Below are positions 1-7,838 of a DNA stretch of 64,000 bases, in pieces. Within the stretch, counting starts at the first letter, position 1. Every line of letters starts with the position of its first letter. Under the pieces are notes generated by a model. It had not been told where the DNA came from, did not search any database, and saw only the letters and a list, made by a program, of their open reading frames with translations. The position numbers and the translations under genes were made by a program. Origin of the DNA: Lachnoclostridium sp. UBA1175 (GTDB lineage: Bacteria; Bacillota; Clostridia; Lachnospirales; Lachnospiraceae); the NCBI GenBank assembly GCA_002311665.1, contig DBYX01000007.1, positions 118,467-182,466 of the forward strand, read 5' to 3'.

Positions 1-2
1 GC

Positions 3-1301
3 AACCTGCGCAGCTACCTGATGGAGGATATCCTCGAGAAGACGCTTCGCTACATCGGTTACGATGTGAAGCGCGTGATGAACATCACGGATGTGGGACA
101 TCTCTCGAGTGATGCGGACACCGGCGAGGACAAGATGATCGCGGGCGCAAAGCGCGAGCACAAAACCGTCATGGAGATCGCCAAGTTTTACACGGACGCA
201 TTTTTCGAGGACTGCAGAAAGCTGAACATCAAGACGCCCGACGTGGTGGAACCGGCGACGAACTGCATCGACGAGTTCATCCACATGATCGAGGTGCTTC
301 TCGAGAAGGGCTACGCGTACCGCGCGGGCGAGAACGTCTACTTCGACACGTCCAAATTGAAGGAGTACTACGTGCTCACGAACCACAGTGAGGAGTCGCT
401 TTTAGAGGGTGTGCGCGATGACGTCGACGTCGACCTGAACAAGAAAAACAAGAACGATTTCGTGCTCTGGTTTACGAAGTCGAAGTTCGAGGACCAGGCG
501 CTCAAGTGGGACAGCCCGTGGGGAGTCGGTTATCCCGGCTGGCACATTGAGTGCTCCTGCATCAGCATGAAGCATCTCGGCGAGTATATGGACATTCACT
601 GCGGCGGCGTGGACAACATTTTCCCGCACCACACGAACGAGATCGCGCAGTCGGAATCGTATCTCGGACACAAGTGGTGCAACTACTGGTTCCATGTGCA
701 TCATCTGAACGACAAGTCGGGGAAAATGAGCAAGAGCAAGGGCGCGTTCCTCACGGTTTCCGTGCTTGAGGAGAACGGTTACGATCCGCTCGTGTACCGC
801 CTCTTCTGCGAGCAGTCGCACTACCGCAAACCGCTCGAGTTCTCGTACGAGGTGATGGACCAGGTGAAGAGTGCCTACGAGAAACTGCGCCGCAGGATCT
901 CCGGTCTGTCCGCGGAGGGCGAGGTGGACGCGGAGGCGTTCGCGCGTTACCGCGGGGAGTTCGAGGACGCTCTGTGCAGCGACCTGAACACGGCATCCGC
1001 GATCACGGTGCTTTACGATATGCTCAAGGCGGACATCTCCGAGGCGACGAAGCGCGCTCTTGCGGCAAGCTTCGACGAGGTGCTCGGACTGAGCCTGACG
1101 GAGCCGCTTCCCGAGACTGCGGGCGGTGCGGACGATGAGCTCACCGCGTGGGTCGAGGAGATGATCACGAAGCGTGCCGAGGCGAAGAAGGCGAAGGATT
1201 TTGCGACGGCGGATGCGATCCGTGCCGAGCTGCTTGCGCGCGGTGTGCAGATCAAGGACACGCGCGAGGGCGTCGTATGGGAGTTGGTATCGCAGAACTG
1301 A
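3..1301 (+). CDS. cysS: Cysteinyl-tRNA synthetase, 5' end cut off by the window
   Basis: This enzyme charges tRNA-Cys with cysteine in the cytoplasm. The reading frame is open to the left edge, so the true start and the HIGH-type ATP-binding motif lie outside; 432 codons remain. What is visible fits the class I CysRS family: the GWHIECS block with a zinc/cysteine-binding Cys, the FPHHTNEIAQSE block, the KMSKSKG signature loop, and the helical C-terminal anticodon-binding region with the typical AKKAKDFATADAIRAEL stretch. An in-frame ATG at 21 is internal, because sequence upstream of it still aligns with the family. mrnC and rlmB follow closely, which is the standard Firmicute order. Identification is secure; only the missing N-terminus is unseen. 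Confidence 0.95.
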   Translation, partial: NLRSYLMEDILEKTLRYIGYDVKRVMNITDVGHLSSDADTGEDKMIAGAKREHKTVMEIAKFYTDAFFEDCRKLNIKTPDVVEPATNCIDEFIHMIEVLLEKGYAYRAGENVYFDTSKLKEYYVLTNHSEESLLEGVRDDVDVDLNKKNKNDFVLWFTKSKFEDQALKWDSPWGVGYPGWHIECSCISMKHLGEYMDIHCGGVDNIFPHHTNEIAQSESYLGHKWCNYWFHVHHLNDKSGKMSKSKGAFLTVSVLEENGYDPLVYRLFCEQSHYRKPLEFSYEVMDQVKSAYEKLRRRISGLSAEGEVDAEAFARYRGEFEDALCSDLNTASAITVLYDMLKADISEATKRALAASFDEVLGLSLTEPLPETAGGADDELTAWVEEMITKRAEAKKAKDFATADAIRAELLARGVQIKDTREGVVWELVSQN

Positions 1302-1318
1302 AGCGATTGAGGACTTGT

Positions 1319-1774
1319 ATGGACAATGAATTTTGTGACAAGAACATTGCGTCGGCGATTCTCGCGAAAGCGGGAGTCGCCGATTGTGATGCGGCGGTGC
1401 TTTCCCCGCTCACTTTGGCTTACATCGGAGACTGCGTGTACGAATTGATCGTGCGCACGATCGTGGTCGGCACGGCGGAGCGCACCGTCAACACGATGCA
1501 TAAACACACGTGCCGTTATGTCAACGCGACCTCGCAGAGGGAGATCGCCGAGACGATCACACCGAAGCTGACGGAGACCGAGCTGTCCGTGATGCGGCGC
1601 GGCCGCAACGCCAAATCCCACTCCGTGGCGAAGCACGCCTCGGTGGCGGATTACCGCCACGCGACCGGCTTCGAGGCGCTGTGCGGGTACTGGTTTCTGA
1701 CCGGGCAAAACAGCCGGATGCTCGAGCTGATCACGGGCGCGATGCGGGAGTTTGACGGGGACAGGACGGAGTAG
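1319..1774 (+). CDS. mrnC: Mini-ribonuclease III
   Basis: This small RNase III-like enzyme, without a double-stranded RNA-binding domain, matures 23S rRNA ends. The 151-residue product has the family signature LAYIGDCVYELIVR, in which the acidic residues coordinate the catalytic metal, followed by the NTMHKHT and RRGRNAKSHSVAKHA blocks. The length is normal for MrnC. The ATG at 1319 was chosen because the protein begins just before the conserved core and is preceded by a GAGG; a longer upstream extension of the frame lies inside cysS and is rejected. It sits 17 bp after cysS and just ahead of rlmB, so the three are probably co-transcribed. Confidence 0.93.
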   Translation: MDNEFCDKNIASAILAKAGVADCDAAVLSPLTLAYIGDCVYELIVRTIVVGTAERTVNTMHKHTCRYVNATSQREIAETITPKLTETELSVMRRGRNAKSHSVAKHASVADYRHATGFEALCGYWFLTGQNSRMLELITGAMREFDGDRTE

Positions 1775-1787
1775 AACAGGAGGGACT

Positions 1788-2537
1788 ATGCGGTACGAGG
1801 AATTCACGATCGAAGGCCGGAACGCGGTGCTTGAGGCATTTCGCGCAGGCAAGACCATAGATAAGATTTTCGTGCAGAACGGCTGTAAGGACGGGCCGAT
1901 CCAGTCCATTTTGCGCGAGGCCAGGAAGGGTGACACGATCATCAATTTCGTGGAGAAAGAGCGCCTCGACCAGATGAGCACGAGCGGCAAACACCAGGGC
2001 GTGATCGCACAGGCCGCGGCGTACGAGTACGCGGAGGTGGAGGACATCCTCGCGGCCGCATCGGCGAAGGGCGAGGACCCGTTCATTCTTGTGCTGGACG
2101 GCATCGAGGATCCGCACAATCTCGGCGCGATCATCCGTACTGCCAACCAGGCCGGAGCACATGGCATCATCATACCGAAGAGGCGCGCCGCGGGTCTGAC
2201 GGCCGTGGTGGCGAGGACCAGCGCGGGCGCGATCAACTACACGCCGGTGGCAAAGGTGACGAACATCGTGCGGACGATGGAGGACCTGAAGAAGCGCGGC
2301 ATCTGGTTCGTGTGCGCGGATATGGACGGCGACGTGATGTACCGCGTGAATATGACCGGGCCGATCGGACTCGTCATCGGCAACGAGGGAAACGGCGTGA
2401 GCCGTCTCGTGAAGGAGACGTGCGATCTCACGGCGTCCATCCCGATGAAGGGCGACGTGGATTCGCTCAATGCGTCGGTTGCGGCGGGGATACTCGCGTA
2501 CGAGATCGTGAGACAGCGCGCGGGCAAAAACGGCTGA
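1788..2537 (+). CDS. rlmB: 23S rRNA 2'-O-methyltransferase, TrmH/SpoU family (RlmB)
   Basis: The predicted reaction is SAM-dependent 2'-O-methylation of G2251 in 23S rRNA. The 249-residue protein has an N-terminal substrate-binding domain (IEGRNAVLEAF) and then the knotted SPOUT catalytic domain: DGIEDPHNLGAIIRTA (motif 1), IGLVIGNEGNGVSRLV (motif 2) and IPMKGDVDSLNASVA (motif 3). The ATG at 1788 has a good AGGAGGGACT Shine-Dalgarno site. It follows mrnC by 13 bp. Assignment to RlmB rather than a tRNA TrmH rests on the N-terminal domain and the neighbourhood. Confidence 0.92.
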   Translation: MRYEEFTIEGRNAVLEAFRAGKTIDKIFVQNGCKDGPIQSILREARKGDTIINFVEKERLDQMSTSGKHQGVIAQAAAYEYAEVEDILAAASAKGEDPFILVLDGIEDPHNLGAIIRTANQAGAHGIIIPKRRAAGLTAVVARTSAGAINYTPVAKVTNIVRTMEDLKKRGIWFVCADMDGDVMYRVNMTGPIGLVIGNEGNGVSRLVKETCDLTASIPMKGDVDSLNASVAAGILAYEIVRQRAGKNG

Positions 2538-2558
2538 TCAAGAGGCGTTTGATTGACT

Positions 2559-3275
2559 ATGGAGATACGGAAGATCGCGACAATTCACAACGATTACACG
2601 GAGCGCTTCGGGGTTCCCAGACAGAGCGGCCTGGCGCCGGAGGTGCGCAGCCGTATTGTTTTTGAGAAGGAATACCGCAACCCGGATGCACTGCGCGGGA
2701 TCGAAGGGTTTTCACACCTTTGGCTGATCTGGGAGTTCGACCGCATCGAGAGAGACGGGAGCTACCGGCCGATGGTGCGCCCGCCGAAACTCGGGGGCAA
2801 CACACGCGTCGGCGTATGGGCGACACGCTCGCCGTACCGTCCGAACCCGCTCGGGCTGACGGTCGTGCGGCTCGTGGGTACGGAACAGACAGCAGAGGGA
2901 CCGGTGCTGGTCGTAGAGGGGGCGGATCTGATGAACGGCACCCCGATCTACGATATCAAGCCGTATGTGCCGTACGCGGACTGTGTCGCGGGAGCCGTCG
3001 GAGGATTTGCCGACGAACACGCGGGTGAGAGGCTTCGGGTAACCGTCCCGGAGGAGGTGCGAGCCGCCGCAGCGTCTGCCGGGCACGGAGAGGAATGGCT
3101 TGCGGCTCTTGCAAAGGTCCTGTCGGCAGACCCGCGGCCGGCTTACCAGGATGATCCGCAGAGAAGATACGGAATGCGTTACGGTGATGCGGAGGTGGCG
3201 TTCGTCGTGAACGGCGGGGAACTGACCGTGACGGAGATCGCAAACGTTGTGCCGGAGGATGCGCAAACCCTGTAA
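2559..3275 (+). CDS. trmO: tRNA (adenine(37)-N6)-methyltransferase TrmO/TsaA-like
   Basis: TrmO proteins methylate t6A37 in tRNA-Thr to m6t6A. The 238-residue sequence begins with the family pattern (IATIHNDYTERFGVPRQSG), continues with GFSHLWLIWEFD, GVWATRSPYRPNPLGLTVVRL and IYDIKPYVPYAD, and ends with a C-terminal extension. It follows rlmB by 21 bp. A TTG two codons upstream, at 2553, is better spaced from the AGAGG at 2541 and could be the real start; the ATG is kept because it matches the usual family N-terminus. That a tRNA-Thr gene lies 4 kb downstream is probably coincidence. Confidence 0.88.
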   Translation: MEIRKIATIHNDYTERFGVPRQSGLAPEVRSRIVFEKEYRNPDALRGIEGFSHLWLIWEFDRIERDGSYRPMVRPPKLGGNTRVGVWATRSPYRPNPLGLTVVRLVGTEQTAEGPVLVVEGADLMNGTPIYDIKPYVPYADCVAGAVGGFADEHAGERLRVTVPEEVRAAAASAGHGEEWLAALAKVLSADPRPAYQDDPQRRYGMRYGDAEVAFVVNGGELTVTEIANVVPEDAQTL

Positions 3276-3395
3276 ACACAGGCGATTTTCCGCATCGGAC
3301 GGCCTGGGCGGGGCATTGTCCGGAGGAGCGGAGTGCCCGCATTGCGGATACGGAAAATGAGCGACTGAAAATATCGGATTACATGATATTTCCGG

Positions 3396-3425
3396 TTGCT
3401 TTTTTGTTGTGTCGTGTGTTACAAT
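3396..3425 (+). promoter_or_regulatory. Putative sigma-A promoter of the surface protein gene
   Basis: TTGCTT and TACAAT are separated by 18 bp, about 75 bp upstream of the ATG at 3503. This lies in the 227-bp gap after trmO, which otherwise holds only A+T-rich leader DNA and one copy of the dispersed octamer at 3352. Confidence 0.55.
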
Positions 3426-3502
3426 GTCACTGATAATGCTTTAGTGTGTCAGTGTGCTGAAAGCATAGGTCAAAAACTATAAAATGGGAGGTTTGGAAGA
3501 AA

Positions 3503-6500
3503 ATGACGAGACGTAGATTCCGTATGATCATCATGAGCGTGCTTATGCTTACCGCCGTGCTGATCATGGGAAAAAACAATGTTGCGTCAGCGGATGAATA
3601 TGATATCGCAGACGGCGATATTGTCATTCATGCGTATGCAGACGGAACGCAGACGGTGTCTCAGGACGGAGCAGATCCCGTGGAGGATGCAAATCCGGTC
3701 CTCTACGGCGATTCGTACTATGACTGGTACAAAGTCACCATCATCTCGGATGAAGACGCCGAAGCGTACGTGACGTTCAGAGATCTGGTCATCGAGGCCG
3801 GGTATGCGACATTCTATGAGTACGGTACTATGTCGCCGGCAGTCTCCGTGTCCGGTGCGGGAACTACCACGATCGAGATGGATATGAACAATATCTTCAC
3901 GATAAATCAGCAGAGCGAGTGGTGCTATCCTGCGATCGAGAAACTGGACGACGGTAAACTGATCTTCACCGATTACGATCAGAACGGTTCGATCACCGCA
4001 AAGGGCGGTTTCGGATCGGCGGCTATCGGCGGTGCTCCCGGACAGGGTGTGAAGAACATTACGGTAGACAGCGGTGTTGTGATCGCAGTGGGCGGTTACG
4101 GTGCTGCAGGTATCGGTAGCGGTGTGCTTACCGAGGATGATACCGATGTTGTGGTTTCCGGAATCGTTGTTTCCGGCAATGCGAAGGTTTGTGTTGCTCC
4201 GGGATATTGCTATGAAGACGCAAGCCTCGCGGCGGCAATCGGATACGGCACCGACTATGAAGAAAAAAATGCCAAGAGAGGCAAGAAAGTTACTCCTACG
4301 ACGAAGAATCTTTACGATGTAGGTTACGTCAGGACATATGAGAACAACGGTGATGACTGGCTTGCCGGAATGATCATGTTCGATTATTATGAGGACATCG
4401 ATTTCGAAGAAGAGATCTGCGGTACGGTTACGACATACGGTCTCTGGGTCGGCGGAACGCTGGTAACGTCTAAGAACGCGGCCAATATCAAGGCTTCCAT
4501 TCCGGCGAACAACGATAAGAGAGACGACAAGGTAGTGTATTCCGGTAAGGCAAGTTATGATCCCGATACGAAAACACTTACCCTGACAAACTATCAGTAT
4601 GAAGGTCCCGGCCATTATTTCCATGGCGATTCCGCCGCATCCTGCATTCACTATGAGGGGAAGGGCAATACGCAAGAGACATTGACGATCATTGTCAACG
4701 GCGAGAACTCTGTCACGCAGGCCAAGAACGCCATCTCCACATATGGAATCACGACACGCAGCTGGGTTTATACGGACAGTGATAATATTTCCGATCCGGA
4801 ACCGGCACGGCTCGATGTTGTGATCAAGGGAACCGGAAGTCTGGATGTAACTGCGGGCTTTGCAGATACGGAAGAGTTTTTGAAGTACTGGCACGGGTAT
4901 GCTTACGGCTATGGCTACGAGTATGAGGACGCGTACTTCTACGATTACGATAATTACCGCCCCGCCGCACACGGCAAGTCGATGTTTGAAAGCATTGCGA
5001 TCGCCGCGAACAGCGGTTCGCTGATCATCGAGGGTGCCAAGGTTACGGCTGTCGGCGGCAATATCAAGGCGGGCTCCGGATACGCTGAGCCCTGGACGGA
5101 AGGTGTGTACTGCGATGACCGTCTTTTGATCGACAGCGGTGAGCTTGTTGCCAAGGCCGGTAATATCCCGCGCGGTGTCTCCATCGGTGTTGAAGTATGT
5201 AACGGCATCGAGGTTGAGAGCGGTATCCTGAAGGCGGAGGGCGGAGCGTACGACGCTGCTCTCAAAGTGGAACTGCAGACGCGCGGTGTTAACACGAACA
5301 ACGGTAAGTGCATTATCATGGGTGTTGCGACCGTTCAGCTTGACATCGATGTTGAAACGGAAGAAGTGGATGAGGGCTACGAAGGTCCTATCATCGTGGT
5401 CGGCAAGGATGTCACCACCGTGGATCTCATCGGAGCATTGGCTTCCAACCTGCCGATCCGGAATGAGATCACGGGTCTCGGCTGGGCCGATAAGGACGAG
5501 GCTGAGGATTCCGAGGCGATCGCCGTCAACGAGGACGGTATGTTCTACGACTATGAGAGAGTGAGATTCCACACGCATAAGTTCACATACACGGCCGATG
5601 GAGATACGATCACCGCGAAGTGCGCGGATGATGACTGCGATATCCAGACCGGTCTCGAGCTGACGATCAGCGCTCCGGAGAATACGGACTACGATGGTCA
5701 GCCTAAGGAAGCTACTCTGAACGATGATTACAACACTACGGCATTCCCTGGTGAGTACACGATCTTTTACAAGCAGGACGGCGCTGAGGTTTCCGAGGTT
5801 GTGGCTGCCGGAGATTACTCCGCAGAAGTTACAGTGGAAGATGCTACTGCGATCGTAGAGTTCACGATCGAGAAGGCTCCTTTCGAAGTTGAGGCTCCGA
5901 GCGACCTTACTGCGGTATACGGACAGACGCTTGCGGATGTTGAACTTCCCGAAGTGTCTGACGGAGAGTGGATCTGGGATGATGATTCGACCGATGTCGG
6001 TGATGTCGGAACGAAGGCTTTCCCTGCCATTTTCAACCCGGATGACGGCAACTACGCATCGGTTACGGTGGATGTTGATGTGACGGTCACGAGCGCAGAA
6101 GTCTCGATCGTTGCGGACGACAACGAAAAAGTGTACGGCGAGGAAGATCCGGAACTGACAGCTACTGTCGACGGATTGATCGGTAAAGATCAGGTTGAGT
6201 ACACGGTTGAGCGCGAAGAGGGTGAGGACGCAGGTACCTATGAGATCGTCGTGAAGGCGGAAGCCGATCAGGGCAACTATACGGTATCCGTGACCAACGG
6301 CGAGTTTATCATTAAGAAGGCTCCCGCTCCCGAACTTACCGATGATATGAAGCCGAAGCCGAAGGATCTCACGGAGAACGGCGAAGACCAGACTCTTCTG
6401 GATCCTCCGAAGATTCTTCCGAACGGATACGAAGAGATCAAGTACAGTGATGACGGCGGAAAGACCTGGTCGGATACGATCCCGACGGGCAAGGATGCCG

Positions 6501-7417
6501 GCGAGTATATCGTAGACGTTCAGTATGTGGGCGACAAGAACCACGAGACATTTAACGGAGAGCCCATCACGGTTAAGATCAAGGCTCTGTTCACCGTAGT
6601 ATGGCTTGACAGCGAAGGCACTGAGATCGATCGTCAGACATACACGGAGGGCGAGGAGGAGCCTACGACCGATAAGGTTCCCGCCAAGGCAGAGGATGAG
6701 AATTTCACCTATGAGTTCTCCGGTTGGGACGAAGGCGTGAAGAGCGGCAATACGACGACCTACAAGCCTGAGTTCACCGCTAAGGCGAAGAGCGCTTACA
6801 CCGTGATCTGGTTGAACGGCGACGGAACCGAACTCGACAGCAAGAACTATTACGAGGGCGAGGAAGAGCCTACGACGGACAAGATCCCGACCAAGGCAGA
6901 GGATGAGAATGTTTATACCTTTGCCGAGTGGGAACTTGCTTCCGAGGAAGGTCTGACGAAGACCTACAAGCCTTTGTTTGTGGCTGTTCCGAAGGAACTT
7001 TACTACTTCGTTGAAGGCGGCGTCTTCGAGTGGAAGAAGGGTTCGAACAACTCGATCGTTATTACCGTAAAGCGCGCGATCGACGATGAGACCTGCTTCG
7101 GCCACTTCACCGGCGTAAAGATCGGTGATGTGATCTTTGTCTCCGGACAGGATTTCGATGCGGTTTCCGGCAGTACGGTTGTTACGCTGAAGGCAGCTGC
7201 TCTTGACAAGCTTAATGTCGGCGAGTATCCGATCTCGATCATCTTCGATGACGGTGAGGCTACCGCAACGATGAAGATCCTCGCAGCAGACGAGGAGCCT
7301 TCCGTGAAGACCGGCGACACCGGCAAGATGATCCTCTGGATCGTTCTCGCACTTGCTTCCGCAGGAGCATTGGCCGGCATCATCGTCGTGAGACGTCGTA
7401 AGTCGGAAGACAGATAA
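3503..7417 (+). CDS. Large secreted, wall- or membrane-anchored surface protein with MBG and B-repeat modules
   Basis: The 1304-residue protein starts with a signal peptide (basic RRR, hydrophobic core, cleavage near NNVASA). The first ~700 residues are a beta-rich region of tandem sub-blocks carrying carbohydrate-module-like phrases such as GGFGSAAIGGAPGQG. Residues ~725-960 hold MBG-like repeats (AVYGQTLADVELP; KVYGEEDPELTATVDGL). Residues ~1030-1160 contain two InlB/Listeria-Bacteroides-type B-repeats (FTVVWLDSEGT; YTVIWLNGDGT, each followed by a GEEEPTTDK phrase). The C-terminus has VKTGDTGK, a hydrophobic segment and an RRRKSEDR tail, which resembles a degenerate sortase sorting signal. 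The specific function (adhesion, polysaccharide binding) is inference. Codon use is visibly less G+C-rich than that of the neighbouring core genes. GGGAGG precedes the ATG. It shares modules with the partial gene at 61401. Confidence 0.85.
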   Translation: MTRRRFRMIIMSVLMLTAVLIMGKNNVASADEYDIADGDIVIHAYADGTQTVSQDGADPVEDANPVLYGDSYYDWYKVTIISDEDAEAYVTFRDLVIEAGYATFYEYGTMSPAVSVSGAGTTTIEMDMNNIFTINQQSEWCYPAIEKLDDGKLIFTDYDQNGSITAKGGFGSAAIGGAPGQGVKNITVDSGVVIAVGGYGAAGIGSGVLTEDDTDVVVSGIVVSGNAKVCVAPGYCYEDASLAAAIGYGTDYEEKNAKRGKKVTPTTKNLYDVGYVRTYENNGDDWLAGMIMFDYYEDIDFEEEICGTVTTYGLWVGGTLVTSKNAANIKASIPANNDKRDDKVVYSGKASYDPDTKTLTLTNYQYEGPGHYFHGDSAASCIHYEGKGNTQETLTIIVNGENSVTQAKNAISTYGITTRSWVYTDSDNISDPEPARLDVVIKGTGSLDVTAGFADTEEFLKYWHGYAYGYGYEYEDAYFYDYDNYRPAAHGKSMFESIAIAANSGSLIIEGAKVTAVGGNIKAGSGYAEPWTEGVYCDDRLLIDSGELVAKAGNIPRGVSIGVEVCNGIEVESGILKAEGGAYDAALKVELQTRGVNTNNGKCIIMGVATVQLDIDVETEEVDEGYEGPIIVVGKDVTTVDLIGALASNLPIRNEITGLGWADKDEAEDSEAIAVNEDGMFYDYERVRFHTHKFTYTADGDTITAKCADDDCDIQTGLELTISAPENTDYDGQPKEATLNDDYNTTAFPGEYTIFYKQDGAEVSEVVAAGDYSAEVTVEDATAIVEFTIEKAPFEVEAPSDLTAVYGQTLADVELPEVSDGEWIWDDDSTDVGDVGTKAFPAIFNPDDGNYASVTVDVDVTVTSAEVSIVADDNEKVYGEEDPELTATVDGLIGKDQVEYTVEREEGEDAGTYEIVVKAEADQGNYTVSVTNGEFIIKKAPAPELTDDMKPKPKDLTENGEDQTLLDPPKILPNGYEEIKYSDDGGKTWSDTIPTGKDAGEYIVDVQYVGDKNHETFNGEPITVKIKALFTVVWLDSEGTEIDRQTYTEGEEEPTTDKVPAKAEDENFTYEFSGWDEGVKSGNTTTYKPEFTAKAKSAYTVIWLNGDGTELDSKNYYEGEEEPTTDKIPTKAEDENVYTFAEWELASEEGLTKTYKPLFVAVPKELYYFVEGGVFEWKKGSNNSIVITVKRAIDDETCFGHFTGVKIGDVIFVSGQDFDAVSGSTVVTLKAAALDKLNVGEYPISIIFDDGEATATMKILAADEEPSVKTGDTGKMILWIVLALASAGALAGIIVVRRRKSEDR

Positions 7418-7430
7418 TCAAGATGAAACG

Positions 7431-7465
7431 ACAGGACCGGGGAGTTCATTCCCGGTCCTGTTTTT
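7431..7465 (+). terminator. Rho-independent terminator after the surface protein gene
   Basis: An 11-bp perfect stem (ACAGGACCGGG / CCCGGTCCTGT) with a 9-nt loop is followed by a T run, 14 bp downstream of the stop codon. Confidence 0.9.
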
Positions 7466-7502
7466 GGCTTTTCATGATTTGTAAAATCGATGAAAATAGT
7501 TC

Positions 7503-7531
7503 TTGCAAATGCGGCAGGCTTGTGGTATAGT
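7503..7531 (+). promoter_or_regulatory. Promoter of tRNA-Thr
   Basis: TTGCAA and TATAGT are separated by 17 bp, ending 14 bp upstream of the mature tRNA 5' end. Confidence 0.75.
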
Positions 7532-7545
7532 AGCCGTTGTGTGAT

Positions 7546-7618
7546 GCTGCCTTGGCTCAGCTGGTAGAGCGTCGCCTTGGTAAGGCGGAGGTCGGCGGTT
7601 CAAATCCGCTAGGCAGCT
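7546..7618 (+). tRNA. tRNA-Thr (anticodon GGT)
   Basis: The cloverleaf can be folded by hand: 7-bp acceptor stem GCTGCCT/AGGCAGC, D-arm with AGCTGGTAGAGC, anticodon stem TCGCC/GGCGG with loop TTGGTAA (anticodon GGT), and T-arm with TTCAAAT. The discriminator base is T, and CCA is not encoded. It is a single tRNA with its own promoter and terminator. Confidence 0.95.
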
Positions 7619-7627
7619 CTGAGACAT

Positions 7628-7664
7628 AAAATCCCCTGCGATTTCTTCGCAGGGGATTTTTTTC
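7628..7664 (+). terminator. Rho-independent terminator after tRNA-Thr
   Basis: A long G+C-rich stem (AATCCCCTGCGA / TCGCAGGGGATT) with a TTTCT loop is followed directly by seven Ts. Confidence 0.92.
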
Positions 7665-7838
7665 GTTTCAAAGCTCCCTAAGTACTGTCGAAAACTTCAT
7701 AGAAAAGGTAGAAATTTTCCGTGAAATTTGGTAATATAAAGTAATCCCCGAAATAGGCCTGAGGGTTTACATACGACGAGCCGTTCGCAGCGCGGGCGAA
7801 AAAGGGGAAAGTTTTCGGAGAAAGGTGAGTGGAGATAT

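Noticed and set aside
3587..7105. 1172-codon open frame on the minus strand opposite the surface protein
   Set aside because: It is a mirror of the sense codon pattern, has no ribosome site or recognisable domain, and the sense strand has a signal peptide and repeats.
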